Positions 20,806 through 27,551 of a stretch of 27,551 nucleotides of DNA are shown here, piece by piece. The translations under genes were made by a program, and so were the position numbers. The notes under the pieces were generated by a model. The model did no database searches. It saw only the letters and a list, made by a program, of their open reading frames with translations, and had not been told where the DNA came from. Numbering within the stretch: position 1 is the stretch's first letter; each line of letters starts with the position of its first letter. This stretch comes from a virus. The DNA is taken from positions 1-27,551 of IMG/VR virus record IMGVR_UViG_3300025030_001838. The stretch is one strand, 5' to 3'.

Positions 20806-21954
20806 ATGGGGGCACCATTCACCATCGATCTGCGGGCCAGTGGGGCCACACAGACGGCTAGCGCGGTCAATCAACTGCGGGGAGCACTCAACCAGACCGC
20901 ATCGAGCACCAGCCGGCTGGGAAGCATCTTCAGTAGATATCTAGGGCCAACAGCTGTCGGATTTGCGCTGCTGGCCAAGACGCGGTCACTGATCGCTTTC
21001 GCCTCTCGCATCCAGGACACATCAGAACGTGTAAACGTGGGCACAGAGGCGCTTCAGGAGTTCGATTATGCCGCCAGCCTGACAGGCGCGTCACTCGATG
21101 ATGTGGGTAATGCACTCAAGCATCTCCAGGTCTCGATGTTAGGTGCGCTCGGCGGCAACAAACCGGATCTCAAAAGCTTCGCGAGATTGGGCATCTCACT
21201 TGACGAATTACGGCAGAAATCGCCGGAGCGCATTTTCCGCGAAATTGCCGATCGTGTCAGCAAGACAAATCCCAGCGTGCAGCAATTGGCTGACATTGTT
21301 AATCTACTCGGTCGGAGCGCGGATCGATTAGTCCCGGCATTTCGCGGAGGTTTCGGGCGCGCAGCAGCGGATGCACAGCGTCTCGGGATCGTCATCGAGG
21401 ATAGCGTGATCAAGAAGGTCGATGCGCTCGGTGACCACTTCGGCCAGCTCGGGCGGCAGTTGCAAAGCGGGTTAGCCGGCCCGCTGACATGGCTCATGGA
21501 CAGGTTCACTGACCTGAGGGCTGGCGTGGCCTTCGTTAGTTCGTTCGTCGGAGCCGAAACGGCCAAACAAGGCGCGCTCCGACGCTATGCAGGCGGGTTG
21601 CTCTCGCCATTTGGGCCAGGTATTGGTACAGCTATGGCCGCAGCTCGAGCTCAACTTGAAAAATTCTCCGCGCTCGAAATCGCCAATAAGGCGATGGAAG
21701 ATGTCTTTGCGGAGCAGCTATTGGTCGGCAGCCGGCGAGGGGTGGTTGGTGGCGATACAGACCGAGCTGTGAGCCCAGCAGCGCGGAAGCTCTCTAGCCA
21801 GAGTGCTACATCCGCCACCACCGCAGACGCGCTCACACGCATTGGCCTTTTCCGCGGCGGCGATACCGCCACCAAGCTCAACAAACAAATTGCGCTCTTG
21901 GAGCGCGTAGATCGCTCCATCCAGAGCCTGCGCAGGGACTTGACTGAGGTATGA
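20806..21954 (+). CDS. Tape measure protein, short (382 aa)
   Basis: Residues 1-45 (TIDLRASGATQTASAVNQLR, then SSTSRLGSIFSRYLGP) and the helical middle (SLIAFASRIQDTSERVNVGT, EALQEFDYAASLTGASLDDV, SPERIFREIADRVSK, and LLGRSADRLVPAF) are typical of phage tail tape measure proteins, including the LGRSADRLVP motif I associate with them. It continues with hydrophobic segments near residues 235-285. At roughly 1.5 angstroms per residue, the length predicts a tail near 57 nm, short for a siphovirus. It starts two bases after the previous gene and overlaps the next (ATGA). Confidence 0.78.
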   Translation: MGAPFTIDLRASGATQTASAVNQLRGALNQTASSTSRLGSIFSRYLGPTAVGFALLAKTRSLIAFASRIQDTSERVNVGTEALQEFDYAASLTGASLDDVGNALKHLQVSMLGALGGNKPDLKSFARLGISLDELRQKSPERIFREIADRVSKTNPSVQQLADIVNLLGRSADRLVPAFRGGFGRAAADAQRLGIVIEDSVIKKVDALGDHFGQLGRQLQSGLAGPLTWLMDRFTDLRAGVAFVSSFVGAETAKQGALRRYAGGLLSPFGPGIGTAMAAARAQLEKFSALEIANKAMEDVFAEQLLVGSRRGVVGGDTDRAVSPAARKLSSQSATSATTADALTRIGLFRGGDTATKLNKQIALLERVDRSIQSLRRDLTEV

Positions 21955-22772
21955 GCTATTACGGATCATCTGGTGTTGTCGAGCTCACTCCCATCCGCAC
22001 ATGGGATCCGCGCACAGGCTGGTCTCTCACGCGCCGATGGCGCGGCACTCCCGCAGCGGTGGACGCCAAACAGAGCGAGGTGAAAGCGGCAGGACTGCGC
22101 TTCCAGCGCGAGGAGGAATCTCTCGGTGGCTATCAGCTTATCAGCGTCATTTACGGCGCGGAGGAGACTCAGGACCCGAACACCCCTGTAGGCGAGAAGT
22201 GGGAGCTAGTCGGCAACGACATGGAAAAATCAATCTGGGAGCTGCCTGCTGTCCAGAACCAGTTTGCGCGGCTCACATCACTGGGCATGAGCACAGCCAA
22301 TCAGATCACATTTATCGCCCGGTTCCGCGCTGACGTCGAGGCGCTCATCCGCGGCGAGAGTATCACGGTCGATGTTAACGGCACCGAGGTAGCGCTCAAC
22401 ACGGATTACATTCTCGACTTTGTCGTAAGGCAGCTCAGGCTAAGTCAGTCTGTCTTTGCAGGCCTGATATTGAGCCTGGCCAAAGGGGTCGAATCCTACA
22501 CAGTCTCGCAGTATGTGCTGCGCCACACACGCGTCGTGGTTAGGCGGAGCAACCTCAAGCCCAGCACCACCAATATCGGGAAAATTTTCGCCACCACCGC
22601 GGATCTGCGCTCGAAGGAAAGTATTCCCACGCTTCTGTTCGATCTGCCCGAGGGGGTCTGGCTCAAGCGCACTCCCACACAGGAGCAAAGCTCAGCCGAT
22701 AAGTACGACATCACCCAGGAATACTGGCACGCGGACTCATACGACACCTTTGTTCACGAGCAGGCCACATGA
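21951..22772 (+). CDS. Distal tail protein of unknown type (273 aa)
   Basis: The start overlaps the tape measure stop (ATGA). The protein begins YYGSSGVVELTPIRTWDPRT and has a mixed alpha-beta layout with RFRADVEALIRGESITVDVN and a late segment SIPTLLFDLPEGVWLKRTPT. The position after the tape measure matches the distal tail protein, which binds the tape measure and starts the tail tip. I recognise no named family. Confidence 0.6.
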   Translation: MSYYGSSGVVELTPIRTWDPRTGWSLTRRWRGTPAAVDAKQSEVKAAGLRFQREEESLGGYQLISVIYGAEETQDPNTPVGEKWELVGNDMEKSIWELPAVQNQFARLTSLGMSTANQITFIARFRADVEALIRGESITVDVNGTEVALNTDYILDFVVRQLRLSQSVFAGLILSLAKGVESYTVSQYVLRHTRVVVRRSNLKPSTTNIGKIFATTADLRSKESIPTLLFDLPEGVWLKRTPTQEQSSADKYDITQEYWHADSYDTFVHEQAT

Positions 22773-22784
22773 TCCAATGTCAAT

Positions 22785-22961
22785 ATGATCGCCAAACTTA
22801 AATCCCGGATCGACCGCCTGGAGCGCGCCCTGGCGCGGCTGCGCCCGTCCAGCTCTCCCAATCTCTTGACATCGCACACCACGCGCGGTGTGGTGCGCCG
22901 ACCGACCAAGTCCGCGAACCACACTGCCTCCAGCACGGACATCGTGCCGCGCTGGGGCTGA
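22785..22961 (+). CDS. Small basic protein ending in TTRGV..PRWG (58 aa)
   Basis: MIAKLKSRIDRLERALARLR is a short coiled coil, followed by a basic, serine/threonine-rich part with HTTRGVVRRPTKSAN and the C-terminus DIVPRWG. I remember small genes of this shape next to tail genes in verrucomicrobial prophages, but no function is known. The start lies 12 bases after the previous gene. No Shine-Dalgarno. Confidence 0.6.
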   Translation: MIAKLKSRIDRLERALARLRPSSSPNLLTSHTTRGVVRRPTKSANHTASSTDIVPRWG

Positions 22962-22989
22962 TATCACAGCAACCTAAAAGCTAAAAACT

Positions 22990-23355
22990 ATGGCCTCTGA
23001 AAAATCATTCTCGATCTCACTCTCCGTGAGCAAAGGGGGAGCCGCCATCAACACCGGCACCCTCAGCAAATCCATCGACATGACCGGCAATGACATGACG
23101 GCCACCACCCAAGCCGTCGGCACAGCCGCCGAGGTCCTGGACATGCCGGCGGATGTCGGCACACCGTTCGATCTGGTGGTCAAAAACAACGACGCCACCA
23201 ATTACGTCGAGCTCTTCCGCGAGGTCGGCTGCACGAATCTGTTGTCCAAGCTCAAGCCCGGCCAGAGCTGCTGTCTCACCGCGCTCGATGTGGTGCCGTA
23301 TGCGCGGGCGAACACCGCCGCATGCCAAATACAGTTCTGGGCCGCGGAAGATTGA
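22990..23355 (+). CDS. Small tail-associated protein of unknown function (121 aa)
   Basis: MASEKSFSISLSVSKGGAAI opens a compact beta-rich protein, with DLVVKNNDATNYVELFREVG, LKPGQSCCLTALDVVPYARA and a short end. It sits between the small coiled-coil gene and the very large tail protein. Four cysteines, two adjacent, hint at a stabilised fold. No family recognised. The gap before it contains CTAAAAGCTAAAAACTA, an 8-base repeat at the start codon like those in other gaps. Confidence 0.6.
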   Translation: MASEKSFSISLSVSKGGAAINTGTLSKSIDMTGNDMTATTQAVGTAAEVLDMPADVGTPFDLVVKNNDATNYVELFREVGCTNLLSKLKPGQSCCLTALDVVPYARANTAACQIQFWAAED

Positions 23356-23398
23356 TTGACCTGTCTCACGGTCTCGCCGTCTTGCAGACTGACAATCT

Positions 23399-26300
23399 AT
23401 GGCTGTCACCTTCACCCGCGCCCCCACCGTCGTCGCTGGTGATCGGATTACCAGCACGCAGCTCGCTACGCTGTCGCGAGCCTTCAATTCCCGGCTGCGG
23501 TCCGGTCTCGGTGACGGCACGTTCCGGATCTTCTACTACATCCTTTCGCTTTTCACTCAGGTGCGTAATCCGGATTCATCAGGTTTTCTTTGGCCCAGCA
23601 AGTCCGAGTTCCTCGAATTTTACGCGCATCTCGACCCTGCGGATGCGCAATGGCCGGCCAGCGGCCCAGGCGACCCGGAGGGTGCGAATCTCACCAACCC
23701 CATCAATGCATTCGTGTTTGGAAACGATGCTATGGGGCTGTATGACGAGGAGACACGCCTCACAGATCCGCTCTTTGGCGGCATCCCGCTCTATATCGAT
23801 GGCCATGCGCCGGCCACGGCGGCGGAAGTATGGCAGGTCGCGAAGATGCAGCGCGGCGCCTATGACCCGGCTAATGGCGCGCTCGGCTCGCCGGCATTCG
23901 ACGCCGCACGGAGTTTCAGCGCCATCCGGTACTCGAACTATTCGCCTCACGGTCGCAGCTATGGGGACTGGATGCCATCGCCGGAGATCCTGCCCGATGC
24001 GTGTGAGGACCCCAACCCAGCCGACGAGATGCCGGCCCCGGTCAACTGGGAGATAAAGTTCACGCCCACCACCGCAGGATCGGCGAAGGGCTTGACGACG
24101 ATCATTTACGACGGCACATGCCAGCCGGCCGACATCGAGCAATACCCAACACACATTGCCGGTGTCGTTTACACGCCTTGGGCTTATTACGTGTTTCTGA
24201 ATGCCGGCACGCTGCAGGTGTTGCCCACCGCCGATTATATCGAGGGTCCTTACACGGGCGCCCCGCGCCTGCGTAAGACAGATGGCCAGCAACTCTTCCG
24301 CGTCCTAAATTGGTTCATCCGGGAGTTCCGCGGCTCAACCGAGCAACGTGCCCAGCCCCGGTATCATTTGCAGGACGCGTTTGATTTTCAGGCTTTTCTC
24401 GCCACACAATATTTCCTGGCGCCGGCCCGTGGGACGGCCACGGCAGACCTCACCGCACTCACTGCGCACTACCCGCTTTTTCGCTTTCACAGCCCACAGC
24501 CGCAGGGGACGCGCGCATCCACGCCCGGAGGCAGCAGCTATCAGTATGCGAGCGGTTTTGCGCTGACTCACGCATGGGTGAGCGGTGCGCTGCTCAATGG
24601 CCCTGTCACTATCGAGATCCTCAATGGCAGCACAGTGATCGACATCATCGATATCGTGCCGGAAGCCGATGGCACAGTCGATCTGGTCACGCCATTGCCC
24701 GTCACGACGGCGCCCTTGGTCTCAGTCCGGCTGCAGACAGATCTGCGCATGCAATCTTCGGACGGGAGTCTCGAGATCGAGCTCACTGAGCTCCTTGATT
24801 ACAAGCCCGAGACACAAGACGCCTATTTGCTGCTCCGTTGCGCTGCCGCTATCCTGAGCGCACCGGACGGCCATGGCAGCCAGGAATCGGGATCTCGCAG
24901 CATCTGGGAGAGCTATCGCGATACCGGCGCTGTGCTCAATCGGCACGGTCTCGCCGGATTGGCCAGCCATCCTGTCACTGTCAATGACAATGCTGTATTT
25001 GAGGCCGCGCGGCAGATGTCCCATTTGGTGCGGTGCATACCGCGCCGCCAATTCGCCGGCTACGCCGTGGTGGGTGGGAAGAGTATCCTCTGGTTTCGGC
25101 GCTATGCCATGGGCATGTCGCACACCGTCCCGCTGGATTCCTTCCACGGCATCGCGCCGTCGCGCGCGGATATTCCATCGGGCGAGCTGGTGCCGGGACG
25201 CACGTATATCGTCCAGGCCGGCGGCATGGTCACGTATGACGGACGGGATTATCGCGCCGGCCAGACATTCACGTCGCTCGCCGGCAAGACCGAATATGCC
25301 GGCGGCGGGACCGTCCGCGAGTATGATGGTATCCGCCACACCGCCGATCATGCCGGACAAACCAACGAGTGGCTGGTCGGATTCCAATTCAAGCCATATC
25401 ACACATCCGACTCGTCGATCTGGAAGCCAGACTCCTATTCCGACTATTGGCCGCTCGTCAACCGATGCCATTTTTACAGCCCCGAGATCGCCAATGACGC
25501 GCCGCTTCTCTGGCACACCAGCTACGGCCAGCGTGTCTCCGGCACATTTGGCGGGGTGCTGAGCCCTGAGTCACCCAGTGGGTACAATTATGCGCGCCTA
25601 AACAGCGCATGGCTCGGACGCCAATCCGTCAACCAGATCGAATGCGCACCAGGTGATACGGCATGCGAGCAAACACGGCTCAACTTTTACCGCTCCTGTC
25701 GCGTCTACGAGCCGGACCCGGAGATCGAGTCTGCCGTCGAAGAGACGGAGGCTGACGGCACTGAGCTAGTAAAACTCACCTTGACCGGACGTGTCCACCA
25801 TTGTGCCACCGCGCCAGCATCCATCGCGCAGGATATCAGCTCGTGGGACTTGCCCGCGCTCACAGCCGAGCCGTACCGCTCGGTGGAGAACGCCCTGCGG
25901 GACTATTTGGTCCAGCAGGCCAACGGGACGACTTGCCCAGTCCGCAATGGGGACAACGCGGCCAACAGCACCGTCCAGAGCAATCCGGACAATCCAGCCG
26001 GGTCATGTTTCCCGCACTGCCTGCTGACCAAGCTCGTGCCGCTACCCTACGACGACGCTAACGACCGCCAGAACAGCCATGACACACCGATTCGTCATGA
26101 TGTCATGTCGCAGATGGAGCTCTATCTGCGCGCAATGTGCGAGGGTTACGTGGACGGGGTCACATCTGCGGATTACGCCTGCGCCTACGGCAGCTACGGG
26201 CTGTATGCGTTCTCGTACGAGAATCTTTGCATGCAGGCTTTGAGCTCACCATGGTTCAAGACTCTACCCTCATCCATCCGCGCGGACGCCCCGCGCGGCT

Positions 26301-27082
26301 TCGGCCCGCTGCCAAACACCATTTGCTATGCGGAGGTGTTCAACCAATTTTCATCGGCCATCAATCTGCTGACCCGCTGCCGCGTCATGTTGCCATTCAC
26401 CATCGAATGTCGAACCGCCTCAGGCAGCGCCACGCGCGATGCCACCGGCGCGCTTTGGCCTGCCGGCGTCGAATGTGTCGGCACTGGTGACATAGACGTA
26501 GTGTGGAAGGGTCAACCTCCAGATGCTCCCGTCGGCGCATATAGTGCCTGGTCGGATTGCGGGGCCGAGATCAATGTTGTGTCATCCGCCCGAATTCTCG
26601 ACACGTGCAATGGGACCGCATTCCAAATCAGCACAGACCGGGAGATCGCCCAATACCAAGTCACGCTGGTCGGGGACGCCGTGCAGGCTGTGCCGGAGAG
26701 CTGGCGCGACCAGATTGCCAGCATTGGGGGATTCTTGGTGCAGCTCAGCACCTATCGCGACCGCGCATGCCTCACGCCCGCCACCGACGCCAGCGACGCT
26801 CTGGAGTGCAGGCTCCCCGGCGATCCGCCCGACACCAACCCACTCTGGGATTATGGAGCAAACAACGGCTGGAAGCTTTGCACCGATGGGTTTATCCTGC
26901 AGAACACCACCGAGTGCCTCCTTCTTGACGCCGGAGCGATCGATCCCGGCACACCCGCAGCCGGAGCCTTCCACATGATGCGCCACTCAGGGGGCCGCGA
27001 GAACCACGGCATCAGTCTGAGCCAGATCATCGTCACCATTCAATCGGACCCCGGCTTCTACGTCTCGATCCCATTGGTATGA
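23399..27082 (+). CDS. Very large Cys-rich tail-tip/central fibre protein (1227 aa)
   Basis: The largest gene of the window lies where siphoviruses encode the central fibre or tail-tip hub. Landmarks: MAVTFTRAPTVVAGDRITST and SKSEFLEFYAHLDPADAQWP in the N-terminus, an acidic beta-rich middle (GALLNGPVTIEILNGSTVID), a segment SGELVPGRTYIVQAGGMVTY followed by DGRDYRAGQTFT near 600-620, and RRYAMGMSHTVPLDSFHGIA. Cysteine is scarce before about residue 740 (five) but frequent after it (about 20 in the last ~480 residues; ECAPGDTACEQ, SCFPHCLL, KLCTDG). I recognise no lambda J domains. The start has no Shine-Dalgarno. Host binding at the tail end is the most likely role, by position. Confidence 0.7.
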   Translation: MAVTFTRAPTVVAGDRITSTQLATLSRAFNSRLRSGLGDGTFRIFYYILSLFTQVRNPDSSGFLWPSKSEFLEFYAHLDPADAQWPASGPGDPEGANLTNPINAFVFGNDAMGLYDEETRLTDPLFGGIPLYIDGHAPATAAEVWQVAKMQRGAYDPANGALGSPAFDAARSFSAIRYSNYSPHGRSYGDWMPSPEILPDACEDPNPADEMPAPVNWEIKFTPTTAGSAKGLTTIIYDGTCQPADIEQYPTHIAGVVYTPWAYYVFLNAGTLQVLPTADYIEGPYTGAPRLRKTDGQQLFRVLNWFIREFRGSTEQRAQPRYHLQDAFDFQAFLATQYFLAPARGTATADLTALTAHYPLFRFHSPQPQGTRASTPGGSSYQYASGFALTHAWVSGALLNGPVTIEILNGSTVIDIIDIVPEADGTVDLVTPLPVTTAPLVSVRLQTDLRMQSSDGSLEIELTELLDYKPETQDAYLLLRCAAAILSAPDGHGSQESGSRSIWESYRDTGAVLNRHGLAGLASHPVTVNDNAVFEAARQMSHLVRCIPRRQFAGYAVVGGKSILWFRRYAMGMSHTVPLDSFHGIAPSRADIPSGELVPGRTYIVQAGGMVTYDGRDYRAGQTFTSLAGKTEYAGGGTVREYDGIRHTADHAGQTNEWLVGFQFKPYHTSDSSIWKPDSYSDYWPLVNRCHFYSPEIANDAPLLWHTSYGQRVSGTFGGVLSPESPSGYNYARLNSAWLGRQSVNQIECAPGDTACEQTRLNFYRSCRVYEPDPEIESAVEETEADGTELVKLTLTGRVHHCATAPASIAQDISSWDLPALTAEPYRSVENALRDYLVQQANGTTCPVRNGDNAANSTVQSNPDNPAGSCFPHCLLTKLVPLPYDDANDRQNSHDTPIRHDVMSQMELYLRAMCEGYVDGVTSADYACAYGSYGLYAFSYENLCMQALSSPWFKTLPSSIRADAPRGFGPLPNTICYAEVFNQFSSAINLLTRCRVMLPFTIECRTASGSATRDATGALWPAGVECVGTGDIDVVWKGQPPDAPVGAYSAWSDCGAEINVVSSARILDTCNGTAFQISTDREIAQYQVTLVGDAVQAVPESWRDQIASIGGFLVQLSTYRDRACLTPATDASDALECRLPGDPPDTNPLWDYGANNGWKLCTDGFILQNTTECLLLDAGAIDPGTPAAGAFHMMRHSGGRENHGISLSQIIVTIQSDPGFYVSIPLV

Positions 27083-27381
27083 TATTTCACGTCACGGCCA
27101 GATTTGTGCCCCCGCGCGGCGCGGCAGAACCTCCGCTACCATCCGTTGCACGCCAAGCGCGCAACGCCGTGGGGGCCATCCTACGCGCAGCGCGGGCCGT
27201 ATCAGTAGGTGATCAGCTATGGCAGACGCCAGCCAAGCGCGATGCGCATCGGGACATTTGTCGCAGGTGCGCTCATTACCGCGCATCGGATGCGCGCTGC
27301 GCTCACCCGGACTGTGGTTGCTTCACCCGCCTCAAGACTCACATCGCCACCGAGCGTTGTCCTGCTGGGCTCTGGGGATGA
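27079..27381 (+). CDS. Small Cys-cluster protein following the tail-tip gene (100 aa)
   Basis: The start overlaps the stop of the 1227-residue gene (ATGATA). The first ~50 residues are basic and unremarkable. The last ~45 hold a metal-type cluster: CRRCAHYRASDARCAH, then DCGCFTRLKTHIATERCPAG. C.RC...C...CGC....K....CP is a layout I remember from small phage and bacterial zinc proteins placed at the end of tail operons. It probably binds zinc, and a role in tail-tip assembly is possible. Confidence 0.72.
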   Translation: MIFHVTARFVPPRGAAEPPLPSVARQARNAVGAILRAARAVSVGDQLWQTPAKRDAHRDICRRCAHYRASDARCAHPDCGCFTRLKTHIATERCPAGLWG

Positions 27382-27551
27382 GTTGCGCCGGTCCCGCGTC
27401 GCTGCTGCAGCGGGTATGCAGCGCTGCTGCCAACCCTTTTTTTTGAGCTTGTTTCGGTTACTCCCTTACCCTTTTCCCCCCTTTTCGGAACCCTTTTCAA
27501 ACTTTCCGCGCGTTTACCGAAGCGGCCCATCCCAGCGCCGCGCCGGCGTTG
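27382..27551. other. 170-base end of window, no gene; possible terminator
   Basis: No credible frame of useful length follows the last gene. GCAGCG (27410-27415 region) can pair with CGCTGC a few bases later, and a run of eight T follows about ten bases further on (27431-27438), so a weak or rho-assisted transcription end is possible. Beyond it the sequence is pyrimidine rich (CCCTTACCCTTTTCCCCCC) and includes AACCCTTTT boxes like those in the gap at 7511-7769. Confidence 0.35.

Noticed and set aside
23322-24056. 244-codon plus-strand frame at the start of the giant tail gene
   Set aside because: Low-complexity S/R/P-rich translation in the wrong frame; the giant gene explains the region.
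27378-27446. 22-codon frame overlapping the last stop (ATGA)
   Set aside because: Too short, and it runs into the T-rich putative transcription end; coupling alone is not enough.

Overview
The window carries the late (virion) half of a tailed phage or prophage, most likely from a Verrucomicrobiota host. The packaging and head genes follow the order of phage Mu and its relatives: small terminase, large terminase, DUF935 portal, gpG-type morphogenesis protein, gpI-type protease/scaffold, decoration protein, major capsid protein and gp36-type adaptor. The tail genes look like those of a long, non-contractile (siphovirus) tail, because no sheath, baseplate spike or contractile-tail genes were found. 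The host guess rests on three things. One is the arrays of 7-8 bp repeats and the GTGTTTCGCGGG-type repeats between genes, which I remember from verrucomicrobial genomes. The second is the two-ended zinc-ribbon membrane protein at 2435-2905. The third is the resemblance of several small structural genes to verrucomicrobial prophage genes. All three are recollection, not database results.

Layout: (1) 1-1123, minus strand: four overlapping small genes (ribbon-helix-helix protein, a small protein with a possible membrane segment, a helical protein, and a helix-turn-helix protein that runs off the left edge) read from a good sigma70-type promoter at 1143-1170. (2) 1223-2905, plus strand: a second ribbon-helix-helix-like gene, an exported protein of unknown function and the zinc-ribbon membrane protein, closed by a clear intrinsic terminator at 3014-3038. 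(3) 3307-5037: probable lysis cassette (holin-like protein, embedded inner/outer spanin pair, two small membrane proteins) and a winged-helix protein. No endolysin is recognisable. (4) 5058-13858: packaging, portal, capsid and head-tail adaptor genes. (5) 13947-19164: a fibre cassette with two tandem duplicated small proteins and three consecutive proteins with Sec-type signal sequences, two of them paralogous long fibres. (6) 19223-27381: tail completion, tail tube, a candidate chaperone-position gene, a short tape measure, tail-tip proteins, a 1227-residue Cys-rich tail protein and a small Cys-cluster protein. No transposase, integrase, lysogeny repressor of the CI type, tRNA or CRISPR array is visible.

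The features I would look at again are these. Short repeats of several unrelated families sit exactly at the start of about half of the late genes, and some of them supply coding sequence or a start codon. The fibre proteins carry signal peptides although tails normally assemble in the cytoplasm. A probable out-of-frame embedded spanin pair is present. The divergent early promoter region carries three TAAG boxes, two of them next to the two start codons.
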